Notes under the pieces: generated by a model
Databases searched by the model: none
Seen by the model: the letters and a program-made list of their open reading frames with translations, nothing else
What the model was told of the DNA's origin: nothing
Translations under genes and position numbers: made by a program
Source of the DNA: a virus
Strand: one strand, 5' to 3'
IMG/VR virus record: IMGVR_UViG_3300010299_000012
Location: 1 to 44,272 of that record
Length of the DNA: 44,272 nt
Part shown: positions 10,701 through 19,841 of the stretch, in pieces
Position numbering within the stretch: position 1 is the first letter of the stretch
Layout of the letters: every line of letters begins with the position of its first letter

Positions 10701-13700
10701 TTCTTCTAGCACCCCATTCAATTATAGTGTCTCTGTCTCTGAGTAGTTTTGCATTTCTAAAACCCTCTGCCACAACCAAGTCTCTGTCATCATAAGAAAA
10801 TATATTTGGAGTCAAGTCGTACCCAAGTCTAAAATAAAACTCATCAGTTACACACGCACCCGAATCTGATATAAAAATTACTTTCCCCGTATTAACAATT
10901 GAATTTGCTGGATCAGTTAGTGGTATTATTTCATCACCCACTACCCATACATTCATTGATCCATCTTTGTCTGTGTATGTATCATAATAAATGTAATAAT
11001 CATGTGCATTTCTAAAAACAGGATATTTGTTGATAATCTTTGTTGTCTTATAATATGTTCCTTCTATTTTGTTTATTGTTGATGTGCGTACATCTGACCC
11101 AAGCAATCTTACCTTTGGAAGAATTTTTTCAAAAGTATTTTCATAAGATACTTCAATTGTTACATCCACATCTTTTTCAGGATAAACTTTTGAGTAAACT
11201 GCTCTTGGTGGTAATTTATTCTCGACTGACTTTATTATTACCGACCATGCTAGTATATTGTTTCTGGCACCAATATAGTTAACTGCATATTTATCTGCAA
11301 ATCTAAACTTATCTTTAACCGGTATTATTGTAAATGAAGAATCTACAATTTTACGAGAAGATTTGGTTGACTCAGTTTGAATAAATAATTCATTTTTAGA
11401 TAAGTCTTCGTATAACTCTATATTTGACTCGTATGGCAAATCAGTATCAGTAGGTCCTGTTCCAAAGTTTGTACTAAACTTTACACTAGAAATTTCAATA
11501 GAATCGTTATTTACATTTCCATTAAATTCAGATTCTTTAAATCCGTACATCCATAAAAATTCGTCTGCAAACAGTTCACTTTCTTCCTTTTCCGCAAAGT
11601 TTCTTGAATCTATTTTTAAAAGAACCCACGCACCTTTTATTTCAGTCTTTTTACAATTTGGTTTAGTTATACTATAAAAGACTAACCAGTTACCAGACTC
11701 ATGTATGTAAGAATTTTTTTTGTTTTTTCTGTAACTTCTAAAATACTGGCCATTTGCAGTTATCCATCTGCCATTAAAGTTATTTATATAAAATCCTTTG
11801 TATTCATCAGTTCCTATTACATGAAAATATTTTGTTAATGAATTACCTTCATTATAGTATGCTTGGTTTAAAAGTGGTTCGATTTCACAACTATAAGATA
11901 AAAATTTATCATTTATGCTTATATTAGAAATTGCATCAAGTGTATCATGTGTGTATATTATTGCCTCTTCATCGTCATCGGCATCATTATTTAATTCACG
12001 ATTTACTGCTGAATAATATTTCATTTTACTATTGGCAGATACTTCAAGAGTAATAGAATCACCTATATCAAGTGTCTGATCTAATAGTTTATACTTATTT
12101 TGAATAATTTCTATAATATCAGATTTTACATCATATCCATCTATTACTTCATTTCTGTAATAATTTATACCACCGTATGATATTTGATCTTTTGTATTCT
12201 CTATAAAATTATTAGAATTTAAATTAAGTATATGATCAACTGAATCATCCATTGAACACATTAAATAAATGAAGTGATCATTAAACTCAGAATTATTGTA
12301 TTTTAAAATCAAATATCTTCCTTCATTTAATTTACTTTCAAATTCATTTTTTGTAAGTTTTATATTAAGTTCTTGATTGGAATAAATTTCATTTGATAAA
12401 TTATTTACGTCTAAATCATTTTCAATTACAAGATCAGGACTAAAAAACGAAGATAAGTAAACTTTGTTTTCTTCTAAGTTTAGTCCGGAAGAAAATAAGT
12501 TAAAATTGCAATTATACAATTCTTGCTTTCTGTCGTATACAAACTTTAGCAAAAAGTCAATATTCTCTTGTTCACTTTCTCTTAAAAATTTTATACGATA
12601 TTCTAACTCTTTATTTATGTCTCTATCTACATAAGAAGAATGATATGCAATTACTTTTATACTTTTTATTTCTGTGGTTTCTATCTCTACTTTAGTTTTA
12701 AGTTTTAATTTAGTTATAAGTGGATTAATTAAAACGTCACGTGTTTTGTGAATAAAACTATTTTTATATTTGACTTTGGTATTCCTCATTGGAATGCCAT
12801 TTTCATAAAATATTTTGTTTTCTGATTCTTTTTTTATTTCTAATTTTCGTGTGGAATTTATTACATTTGAAAAATTAAAACCAACATAGTCGGGTGTTTT
12901 TACTAACACTTGATTTTTGAAGTTGTACCTAGATTTATTTATTTGGGTTGGATTGTATAAATCCATATTTACTATTACATTGTCTGGATGATTTTCAACT
13001 ATATCATTTATATTACCAAACATATATTTTTTGTTAAAATAACACCCGCCAAATCTTTGATTATTGTAAAGTCCATCACTTAAAATAAATTTAGAATCTG
13101 TATTTCTGTTTCCAACAAAACCATTTTCAAGTATACCCGTGAAAAATCCTTCCAATCTAACTTTTATTTTTTGATTTCTAAATCTAATTACACCGACTTT
13201 TCGTTCTACTACTTCCTCTCCGTTTATATTTTTTATATGAGTATATGTTCCGTTAAATAAACCAGATATTTGACAATCAATCACTCCACTTACAGTGCCT
13301 GATAGTCTCATTCTTTTATCAGAGTTAAAAGTTACACGTGTGCTTAGTTCATATTTTTTGTACGAATTTAAAGGTCCTGTTTTTTTGTTATTTAAAAAGA
13401 TTGGATTCCAAATTGTAAAATTACCTGACAATTTAGATATTTCATTTGAAACAATGATATTAAAGTCAGATGGAAAATAATTATCCGCATCTGTGTTTGC
13501 ATAAAACCTTATTATCGATCCGTCTGATAAGAGTGTTTCAGTATTTCTAACTTTTCTTGGATCGTAATTTATTAGAATCCATTGGTCTACATAAGGTTCG
13601 TAATAAATAAACCAAGTATTTGCTGAATTTATAAAACATATTTTTTTGTTTATATTTCGTTGGGAAGTATACCTTCCCTCGGCAGAACTTATTAAAAGTC

Positions 13701-16700
13701 TTTCATCTTCATCAATTGTATCTTTTTTTTGTATTTTTATATCTATGTAAAATTTTGTTAATATAGTATAATCAACTAATCCAGATTTCCACTGAGTGTT
13801 ATAGTAAAACTCATTGGATGTGTATTCGGTTCTATATAAGTTTCCGTCTTTAAACACATGACCAAATGTTGGTATATCGGATTCAAGGGAATTAGAATTT
13901 AATTCACCATAAAAATTATTGTATAAACTTGTCTTGTTAGTTTTACCAGTAACTTTCTTATAGGAATTATCTGTTGAAAGACAAATTTTGTTTTCATTAT
14001 CAGGTTTATTTACAAAAACTCTTTCATTTGCAAATGACACAATATCTTTATTTTTGTTTTTTCCAGACAATCTAATGTTTTTAAGTGGTTTTATTTTGTC
14101 AGTTGAATCTACTATTGTAATATTTTGATAATTTGCCTGAATTTCATTATCAACATTTACTCCTTTGAATTTGGTTCGTTCTAACAATGTTGGTTCTACC
14201 ACCAATCCAGCAATAACACGACTTCGTGCAGGTAATAATTTTTCAAAATTCTCGAATAAAGATTCGTCCAGGTATGCTTTCAATGTATTTAAATAATTTG
14301 ACCAATCTATTTTAGAAAAACCCTCTCTAACAAACACTTTTCTTAAACTTTCCAACTCTTTATACTTGCGTTTATCATAATAAGATGGATCTCCGATATA
14401 ATCTCCTAATTTAAACTTTCCAAAAAATTTAATTATCTCTTCATTCAATGGAATACTAGAACCAAAAAATAAACCAATTGTATTTGAGTCTTTGCCGGCT
14501 CGGTCTAGTGATTTTTTTGTCGAACTAAATCTTGGGTTTAAGGTAGAAGTTAATTCCTGTGTCTCAATTCTAATTTTATTATTGTTAAATGCATGATTTC
14601 CATATCCAGGTAAGTCCGCAATTTCTTTTTTGAATTTACCCTTAAAATCAAATGGAAATTCTTTCTTAATGAAATTAAAGCACCTAGCATGGGATTTTAA
14701 ATCCTTAGAAAAAGCACTGTTATTTAAAACTCCGTATCCAGTTTTATAATTTGCAGTATCAGATAAATCAAGTGGATAGTCAAGATTGCTTTTGAATAAT
14801 AAATTTTCTCTAAGACTGTAAAAATCAGATATGTTATACGACTGGGAAAATAAAACATGATTTTCAAATTTATCTTCTGAAATTGGTGATGAATAGATTC
14901 TTAACCTGTTTATAACCCCTTTGTATTTATGGTCTGTGTAGTTTCCTATAAAAATATAGTCATCTAGTGAAAATGATTCATAATTTTTTTCATCTACAAT
15001 AATATCAATGTTATCACTAAATACAATTTTGTCATCTACCTTTCTTTTTACATATAAAGATAATGTTTTTCGTTTCAGTCTATTAAACGACTCACTTCTT
15101 TGAATAAGAATATCAAAACCTTCATCAAACCACATATAAACAGGACTGTTTATCTCCAATGGGCATTTTTGTTCGTACTCACCGACACGCAAATAAAATC
15201 TACCATAGTCTCCGTCATTTTCTGCTAAGAATTTTACACCAAGTTCCCAATTACCACCTTCTATGAGTTTTACACTCTGAGAACCATTGTTGATACTAGG
15301 ATCAAATGTAATATTCAATTCAAGAGAACTTGCTTTTTTGCTTTCGTATGACCAGGGTAGTTGAATGTACTGATTTTCTTGTGAAATATTTAAACCATAA
15401 TCATATGTGTCAAACGTAAATGCAGAGTCACCTTCTGTATCAGAATATTCAGTTGCACCACCATATTCTCGTATACTGAATAAATGGTCAGGTATATCAT
15501 AACACCTTAATAATGCGGTTATTGAAGATAGTGTTCCTTTTGTTTTTAAAATATATGGTAAATTGTTTAAGATTCGTCTCCAAATTTGATTCCTACGATA
15601 TGTTTGTGTTTCTTTGTCGTTTACATTATTTTTTTGTATATCATCAAGATTTATATTTTGTCCTGCGAAATTTATTCCAAGTGATTGTAAAAAATAATAA
15701 ATAAGTTTATCTGGTATTCCTTTTGTGTTTTTATTTCTTACTTTTCGTGAATTTCCTAAATTTTCTATGTACCCATTAATGTGGTCAAAATGCAAACCTA
15801 CCAAATTTAAAAGATTCATAAATTCATCATTTTCTTCATTTCTTCTTAAAAACTCAGGAATATTCATTACCAACGATTCATAGTTTTCTCTGTCGTAGTA
15901 AGATGCTTCTTTGTGCTTTTTTTGAAACCATTGATAAGATAATGACTCAGTCCATTCTTTTGCTCTTGTTGATATAAAGTCAGGTGCTACTTTTCCTATT
16001 TCAGGTCCTACTCTTATCAATTCACGATTAGATACAATTTTGTCAGACTCGTAAAATCCTTCACTTGTAAGTTCAGAAATGTTGTATGTAAAGTAATAAG
16101 AATCCTCGTTTATTTTTATCCAATTTGATAATTTGAAATAACGAGTATCAGATAAAATCCAAGATGCTTCTTCAACTTCCCACCATATAAACCAATTTCC
16201 ATTTGCGTGTTTATAGTCATACTTTCCATCATTATACCCATATCTAATATATCTTCCGTTCGCAGTCTCGTTCAATCCTGTTATACCAGATATGTAAATG
16301 TATTCATTTCTTGGAAATGCATGATCAGACTCTTCATAAAACAAAAATCTTTCATAATCAGTTAAGGAATAAAGTATTTCATCAAGACTTTTTTTGTAAT
16401 TGTCTAAATCAATCTTTTTTAATATATTAATCGCATCGGATGCATCTTCTTCTGTTGCAAGATTGCTTTCAATTCGTTTTTGTAAAGATAAAATATCATA
16501 TTCAATAGCATCTATTTTATTTATCAAATCCGAAATTTTTGAATGCTTTGCAATAAATATTTCAAGTTGTTTTGCCGCTGATGAAAACTTTACGAAATCT
16601 CTAAAGTCAGAAAAATCATGATTATTTACATTAATGTCTTCCGAAAAATAGTTTGATATTGCTTTAGTTGCTTTATCAATTTTTGGTTCATTTTCGTTTT

Positions 16701-17985
16701 GTAATTCATCTTGATTTAGTTGAGTAGTTCCACTTGATGATATTACTTTGAATCTGTCAGGTCCTCTTAATTTAAAAGCAGATACTTTGTTTGTTTTAAA
16801 AAAATTAGTCTTTTGCATAACATCGTCAGAATAAATTGACGATGACAAATAAAGTTTTTGACCAACTGCTATATTAGTTGGTAATGGTTCAAATAACTTT
16901 AAAATACTAGGTTGGTGCTTCTGTTCATCATTTTGATTTTCTAATGTTGGTGTGACTGAAATCAAAGGATACTTTTCACCTTCTCCAAAATTTATGTAAT
17001 TATTTAAATAGGTATCAAATCTATCAACATACAACGAGTTTAAATAATCTACATCAAATAATGAAATTAAAACTGTTTTGTAAAAATTAATAACATCTTC
17101 ATCAACCGCAGAGTCTCCCAGTCTTGGGTGAACACTTATCAAATAATTTATTGAATTTAAAAATTCAAAATAGTAATCACTTTGTGTAAATACATTATTG
17201 TATTTTGATAGTAAAATATTTTTGTAAAGGTCTATTAGTTTTTTGTTAATACTTTCTATTGACTCATAAACATCTTTTACTGAATCTGTGCCCAATACTT
17301 GTTTAGATTTATTTAACGCATCTTCATAGTTTTCTACAATAGATTCCAATTCTACTTGAAAAGACAAATCTCGTACATCTACTTTTCTTATAAAGTTTTC
17401 TGTAAAATTGTATAATGAGGGTCCCGGAATTCTTTTATTTATTAAATTTAAGTATTCAAATGTTAAAGATGCGTCACTTGGATTTGATGAGGTTTTTAAG
17501 CACTCGGGTATAATCTTTACCTCAGTCCTAGTTTGTGATATTTCTGTTATCACAAGTTTAGTTGGATTTTCAAAAGAACCACAAATATTATTTAAAAAAC
17601 TATATCTTATATAATAACTTCCACGATCTAATTCAAGAGATTGTAAATCATTACTTGGTGATACAAGAACCTCATTTCCTACCAATGAATAGTTTTGATT
17701 AAATACTTGAGTTGTACCCGTAATAAAGTCTCCATTGTAGTCGGTGTAATTTAAAATTTTATTTTCGTACAATGGTGTATCCTCAATATTTTTCCACCCA
17801 AGTTTTTCTTGATCCAAATTATAAACAGTAAATTCAACTACATCCTTTGGACTTTTTCCAAAAATATATTCCGTTGGAGTAAGTTCAAATGATAAATCAA
17901 GGGTGTCTTTGTTTACAAAGTATCCCCTTGTAAGTTTTTTGTCATCCGATGGTTCGGATTGAATGTACTGTAGATTACTTGCCAT
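7741..17985 (-). CDS. Giant tail/baseplate protein (3414 aa) with LamG-like domain and internal repeats
   Basis: The frame is uninterrupted over 10.2 kb. The N-terminus (RGYFVNKDTLDLSFELTPTE) is beta-rich. Residues about 660-850 contain a helical region with SLVMNIPEFLRR, IWRRILNNLPYILKTKGT and LLRCYDIPDHLFSIREYGG. This resembles P2 gpI-like tail/baseplate proteins of large phages (recognition by eye, moderate certainty). Residues about 870-1035 look like a LamG/ConA sandwich. At least six divergent copies of an aromatic motif (G-x-Y...W-F-I-x-Y...W-x-L) occur near residues 572-615, 1433-1475, 2073-2125, 2305-2350, 2591-2635 and 3200-3245. A Pro/Thr then Ser/Tyr/Lys low-complexity stalk lies near 3038-3153. 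The upstream stop TAA abuts the ATG. The likely role is a long baseplate-attached fibre or host-contact protein. This is inferred from size, domains and its place after gp25-gp6. Confidence 0.9.
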   Translation of the reverse strand: MASNLQYIQSEPSDDKKLTRGYFVNKDTLDLSFELTPTEYIFGKSPKDVVEFTVYNLDQEKLGWKNIEDTPLYENKILNYTDYNGDFITGTTQVFNQNYSLVGNEVLVSPSNDLQSLELDRGSYYIRYSFLNNICGSFENPTKLVITEISQTRTEVKIIPECLKTSSNPSDASLTFEYLNLINKRIPGPSLYNFTENFIRKVDVRDLSFQVELESIVENYEDALNKSKQVLGTDSVKDVYESIESINKKLIDLYKNILLSKYNNVFTQSDYYFEFLNSINYLISVHPRLGDSAVDEDVINFYKTVLISLFDVDYLNSLYVDRFDTYLNNYINFGEGEKYPLISVTPTLENQNDEQKHQPSILKLFEPLPTNIAVGQKLYLSSSIYSDDVMQKTNFFKTNKVSAFKLRGPDRFKVISSSGTTQLNQDELQNENEPKIDKATKAISNYFSEDINVNNHDFSDFRDFVKFSSAAKQLEIFIAKHSKISDLINKIDAIEYDILSLQKRIESNLATEEDASDAINILKKIDLDNYKKSLDEILYSLTDYERFLFYEESDHAFPRNEYIYISGITGLNETANGRYIRYGYNDGKYDYKHANGNWFIWWEVEEASWILSDTRYFKLSNWIKINEDSYYFTYNISELTSEGFYESDKIVSNRELIRVGPEIGKVAPDFISTRAKEWTESLSYQWFQKKHKEASYYDRENYESLVMNIPEFLRRNEENDEFMNLLNLVGLHFDHINGYIENLGNSRKVRNKNTKGIPDKLIYYFLQSLGINFAGQNINLDDIQKNNVNDKETQTYRRNQIWRRILNNLPYILKTKGTLSSITALLRCYDIPDHLFSIREYGGATEYSDTEGDSAFTFDTYDYGLNISQENQYIQLPWSYESKKASSLELNITFDPSINNGSQSVKLIEGGNWELGVKFLAENDGDYGRFYLRVGEYEQKCPLEINSPVYMWFDEGFDILIQRSESFNRLKRKTLSLYVKRKVDDKIVFSDNIDIIVDEKNYESFSLDDYIFIGNYTDHKYKGVINRLRIYSSPISEDKFENHVLFSQSYNISDFYSLRENLLFKSNLDYPLDLSDTANYKTGYGVLNNSAFSKDLKSHARCFNFIKKEFPFDFKGKFKKEIADLPGYGNHAFNNNKIRIETQELTSTLNPRFSSTKKSLDRAGKDSNTIGLFFGSSIPLNEEIIKFFGKFKLGDYIGDPSYYDKRKYKELESLRKVFVREGFSKIDWSNYLNTLKAYLDESLFENFEKLLPARSRVIAGLVVEPTLLERTKFKGVNVDNEIQANYQNITIVDSTDKIKPLKNIRLSGKNKNKDIVSFANERVFVNKPDNENKICLSTDNSYKKVTGKTNKTSLYNNFYGELNSNSLESDIPTFGHVFKDGNLYRTEYTSNEFYYNTQWKSGLVDYTILTKFYIDIKIQKKDTIDEDERLLISSAEGRYTSQRNINKKICFINSANTWFIYYEPYVDQWILINYDPRKVRNTETLLSDGSIIRFYANTDADNYFPSDFNIIVSNEISKLSGNFTIWNPIFLNNKKTGPLNSYKKYELSTRVTFNSDKRMRLSGTVSGVIDCQISGLFNGTYTHIKNINGEEVVERKVGVIRFRNQKIKVRLEGFFTGILENGFVGNRNTDSKFILSDGLYNNQRFGGCYFNKKYMFGNINDIVENHPDNVIVNMDLYNPTQINKSRYNFKNQVLVKTPDYVGFNFSNVINSTRKLEIKKESENKIFYENGIPMRNTKVKYKNSFIHKTRDVLINPLITKLKLKTKVEIETTEIKSIKVIAYHSSYVDRDINKELEYRIKFLRESEQENIDFLLKFVYDRKQELYNCNFNLFSSGLNLEENKVYLSSFFSPDLVIENDLDVNNLSNEIYSNQELNIKLTKNEFESKLNEGRYLILKYNNSEFNDHFIYLMCSMDDSVDHILNLNSNNFIENTKDQISYGGINYYRNEVIDGYDVKSDIIEIIQNKYKLLDQTLDIGDSITLEVSANSKMKYYSAVNRELNNDADDDEEAIIYTHDTLDAISNISINDKFLSYSCEIEPLLNQAYYNEGNSLTKYFHVIGTDEYKGFYINNFNGRWITANGQYFRSYRKNKKNSYIHESGNWLVFYSITKPNCKKTEIKGAWVLLKIDSRNFAEKEESELFADEFLWMYGFKESEFNGNVNNDSIEISSVKFSTNFGTGPTDTDLPYESNIELYEDLSKNELFIQTESTKSSRKIVDSSFTIIPVKDKFRFADKYAVNYIGARNNILAWSVIIKSVENKLPPRAVYSKVYPEKDVDVTIEVSYENTFEKILPKVRLLGSDVRTSTINKIEGTYYKTTKIINKYPVFRNAHDYYIYYDTYTDKDGSMNVWVVGDEIIPLTDPANSIVNTGKVIFISDSGACVTDEFYFRLGYDLTPNIFSYDDRDLVVAEGFRNAKLLRDRDTIIEWGARRNIDACSVCDDNNSSSYSINIMPENASSLYIGPRIRIDDINGELNINIKCNRLDCTGDLFDFYGNYTKSIQFGDFANPVYFNNNTENVQFELTDTGWELGYNVVIFNDTVSFVSSKNQRVKNFDLKYEYPKYGTYIADTGSVVNIEMEKDEYDDVILLSSSDEVKFNNKIFTKSHQSHNERSVWHFNEELFIYYFKNEINNKEGWCVNDILTDKNVKYKQNTRLNSGGRDLDEIYGVYYMERNGVIDFNLENCLVANAEVLFTTTGRESINSTRQINESDPDSFSYKVSTRGSTKVDTDAFEVRKLTSSSSNLIETYIPFQFKYKPSCFERDVRSNPIFNIETNGKFDSNEKLKIDINYLDFQNTLSIENKLPDSFDRVTGSNKLIRHIELYRNDTDQDTTSTRSILRHLIGKQISDNMPEINRINLNVELDIDYFRDRSRIYDNEFLIEEDEDLVQSFKDDGDEEDAKVDRIVEIKQLNKYKVNTEYRLCDVNRIKTPGKLVSQKKSKLHKSSKRRLFRRNSINNVNSTIDMFSGDTNKTSPIIRTRVVFDRVGVEGGSLDSFWFIDDIPVESQQDYSEEPTPVKGYSDINIDVRDNLELHYVFNNSREINYPDTPTPSPSPSPSRSRTKTKTTTPTKTKTKTPTYTPTPTKTPTPTPTKTPSMSASLSYSNTKSISYSKSISYSKSQSYTDTGTPTRSSSRSISYSKSESASKSYSQSKTPTLILPNSFDVTQNGMTLSSMIYVTGGDLLNKQIFASLAEVPDVDPNIFNNASLGGAYTLTTFANGGRWEHIDSENGIKLQIYRDNQNWWYIAVIDYANIKFNKSIFFARGNSERPETLNNWTQDKLLEWGQLFTHPALFANVPTGLKDNANTYNVDSQKEIPFDVNPDSPYEITLKIKPITGSSSMADVITESDVVYFHDWQLNSSVCDNYENALDFTYRITEVVSKDSDGWVIELQNTMFTNPTFMCPIEVIQKFGYVTIIKA
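8527..8870 (-). repeat. Low-complexity Thr/Pro then Ser/Tyr/Lys-repeat stalk within the giant gene
   Basis: About 115 codons of the 3414 aa gene are simple-sequence. The first part alternates Pro/Thr/Ser/Lys (for example TPTPTKTPTPTPTKTP), and the second repeats SYSKS/SISYSKS units. On DNA this shows as G/T-rich runs with repeated GGTGATGGT and GTTGGTGT on the plus strand. Such tracts usually form extended, protease-resistant linkers and can be O-glycosylated. A similar Pro/Thr tract occurs in the frameshift extension at 27727-28097. Confidence 0.85.
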
Positions 17986-18582
17986 TTACTGATTAAGTCC
18001 CATAAATGGAAATGTCTCTACTCTTGCCTCAGACGCATCTCGTTCCGTTGATGATTTTGGTAAAAATGGAAAAATATCCTCAAAGTCATCAGCACTTGTT
18101 CCCTCACCAGATGCAATTCTTTGTGATACTATTGTATCTCTTGCAGCCAGATACATTTCAGCAGAGTCTTCTCTAAATTTAATATTTCTTGCCATTTCTT
18201 CATCTAGTTTTGAACTTAATTCATCAATTTGTGCTTGTAACATTTGTTCATTATTAATTGCATCATCAAGTTCTTCTTCAATGTTTACTAGGTCTTCATT
18301 TTCTTCAATTGGTGTTTCTTCAAACGACTGTATTTCTTCTTGAAATTCGATTACATCGGTTGTTGCATATGACTCTATTTTAGGTGGAACTATTTTTCTT
18401 TTTTCTGTTTTTATTGTAAGAAAATAATCTTCAAGATTAGAATCATTTGTTACCTCGTTTTGAGAAAAATTTACAACACCAAATCCATCTGTATTTACAT
18501 TCAGTTTTTCATCTGTAAATAACGATTGAATTTTTTCTTGATTGAAATTTGATTCTTTTAAAATTTGTGGTATTTCTTTCAT
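17986..18582 (-). CDS. Acidic coiled-coil protein of the baseplate block, unknown function
   Basis: The protein has 198 residues and is strongly acidic in the middle. A coiled coil is predicted by eye at about residues 90-145 (heptad-like stretch EELDDAINNEQMLQAQIDEL and on), followed by a short C-terminal tail ending FPFMGLNQ. No signal peptide or membrane segment was seen. The gene sits between the DNRLRE protein and the giant tail protein. Its stop touches the giant gene's start (TAA then ATG), and its start overlaps the stop of the DNRLRE gene by one base (TAATG). I do not recognise the family. A scaffold, trimerisation or chaperone role for the giant fibre would fit, but that is inference. 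Confidence 0.8.
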   Translation of the reverse strand: MKEIPQILKESNFNQEKIQSLFTDEKLNVNTDGFGVVNFSQNEVTNDSNLEDYFLTIKTEKRKIVPPKIESYATTDVIEFQEEIQSFEETPIEENEDLVNIEEELDDAINNEQMLQAQIDELSSKLDEEMARNIKFREDSAEMYLAARDTIVSQRIASGEGTSADDFEDIFPFLPKSSTERDASEARVETFPFMGLNQ

Positions 18583-19841
18583 TATATGGATAAGTGAAAT
18601 GTTCTTTGTTCCTCTGTTATGTAATCACCCTCGTCTGATTTTACTAATATCAAAAATTTGTAATACCTACCAGGACTTATATTTAGAAAGGATATATTAA
18701 AAAAATGTCCATTTTTATCGCAACTTATTCTTGAATATTTGTCAAAGTCAATTATTACCTCTTGTGTCTCTGCGTCAATGATTGAATAATAAAGTTCGTT
18801 TGTGGTGTAATAAGATGCAGTATAAACTGCCTTCTTTTTTATTCTTCTAATAGGATTTTTATGTCGCACCCCAAGTCTGAATTTTATAATCTCAGAGACT
18901 TTATATTCTTTTTTAATATTTTTTATTTTTACATGAACATCACCAATAATTTCTTCCAAATTATCTATATCAATCTTTTCACTATTAAATGTTTTATAGA
19001 AATCACAAGATTCGGTGACTACTTTATCAATTTCAAAGTCTTCAAAATCTAAACTTTCATAATCTTCACACTCATGTTCAAGTGTTCCACTGCCAAGTGT
19101 TCCACCCCCCAATGACCCGCTCCCTAACGATCCACTTAAATCGGTGTCTGTTTTAACCTCAGTTTTTATTTCCAAAAACTGAAAATCATCGTATGAAACT
19201 TTTAAACGTGGAGAATAGATAGTATTGGTACTCGATGAAAAGAACTTAATACTCCCAAATTGATTAGTTACACTTTCATTTCTTAACTTTAATACAAATC
19301 CATTATTTTCAATATCATTTTTTATCCAATACTTCACTATCTCGGTAACATTTATTCTTAAATCAGATGTTTTTTCTGTAAGTTCTATTCCTGTATTTAT
19401 ATTTTTATAGTTTCCACAACAATCTATTTTTTTATCAAAATAAGTTGCACCAAGTATGCCATCGTTATCATGTAACCACTTTACATCAGATGAATATAAC
19501 CAGTTGGCTGGACCATACACAGGATCATAATCTACACCCGCACCCGTTCCCTCTGTCCACTCACAATTAATAGGAAAAACTTCAAGAAAATTTCCACTAT
19601 CAATATTTTCAACATGGGTTATTTTTAAGTTTAACTCAGCACTAAAATCTAAATAAGACTCAAGTGTGTCTGTGTCAATTGGTATCTCAAATTTTATTAA
19701 AATCTGACTTAAATTATGACCATTGCTATTGTTGTATGTATTGGTTATTTCTAATATTTCAGAGTTTCCGTAGTTCAACTCTCTTTTAGATTTTAATTTA
19801 TATATTGTAGTGTCTTTGCTTGGGTAATAAAATAAGTTCAT
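18582..19841 (-). CDS. DNRLRE-domain virion protein
   Basis: The protein has 419 residues. Residues about 5-215 match the DNRLRE (CBM96-like) fold by eye. The order is YYPSKDTTIYKL and NYGNSEILEI, then SQILIKFEIP, then a W-x-EGTG turn with NWLYSS, then DLRINVTEIVKYWI, then NNGFVLKL and SPRLKVSYDD. These domains are typical of cell-surface adhesins and carbohydrate-active proteins. A Gly/Ser/Leu repeat linker (SLGSGSLGGGTLGSGTL) at about 235-255 separates it from a beta-rich C-terminal domain of 160 residues. A good ribosome binding site, GGGAGGG, precedes the ATG, and the start overlaps the gp6 stop by one base (TAATG). Its place right after gp6 suggests a baseplate-attached adhesin or fibre adaptor. 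Confidence 0.8.
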   Translation of the reverse strand: MNLFYYPSKDTTIYKLKSKRELNYGNSEILEITNTYNNSNGHNLSQILIKFEIPIDTDTLESYLDFSAELNLKITHVENIDSGNFLEVFPINCEWTEGTGAGVDYDPVYGPANWLYSSDVKWLHDNDGILGATYFDKKIDCCGNYKNINTGIELTEKTSDLRINVTEIVKYWIKNDIENNGFVLKLRNESVTNQFGSIKFFSSSTNTIYSPRLKVSYDDFQFLEIKTEVKTDTDLSGSLGSGSLGGGTLGSGTLEHECEDYESLDFEDFEIDKVVTESCDFYKTFNSEKIDIDNLEEIIGDVHVKIKNIKKEYKVSEIIKFRLGVRHKNPIRRIKKKAVYTASYYTTNELYYSIIDAETQEVIIDFDKYSRISCDKNGHFFNISFLNISPGRYYKFLILVKSDEGDYITEEQRTFHLSI

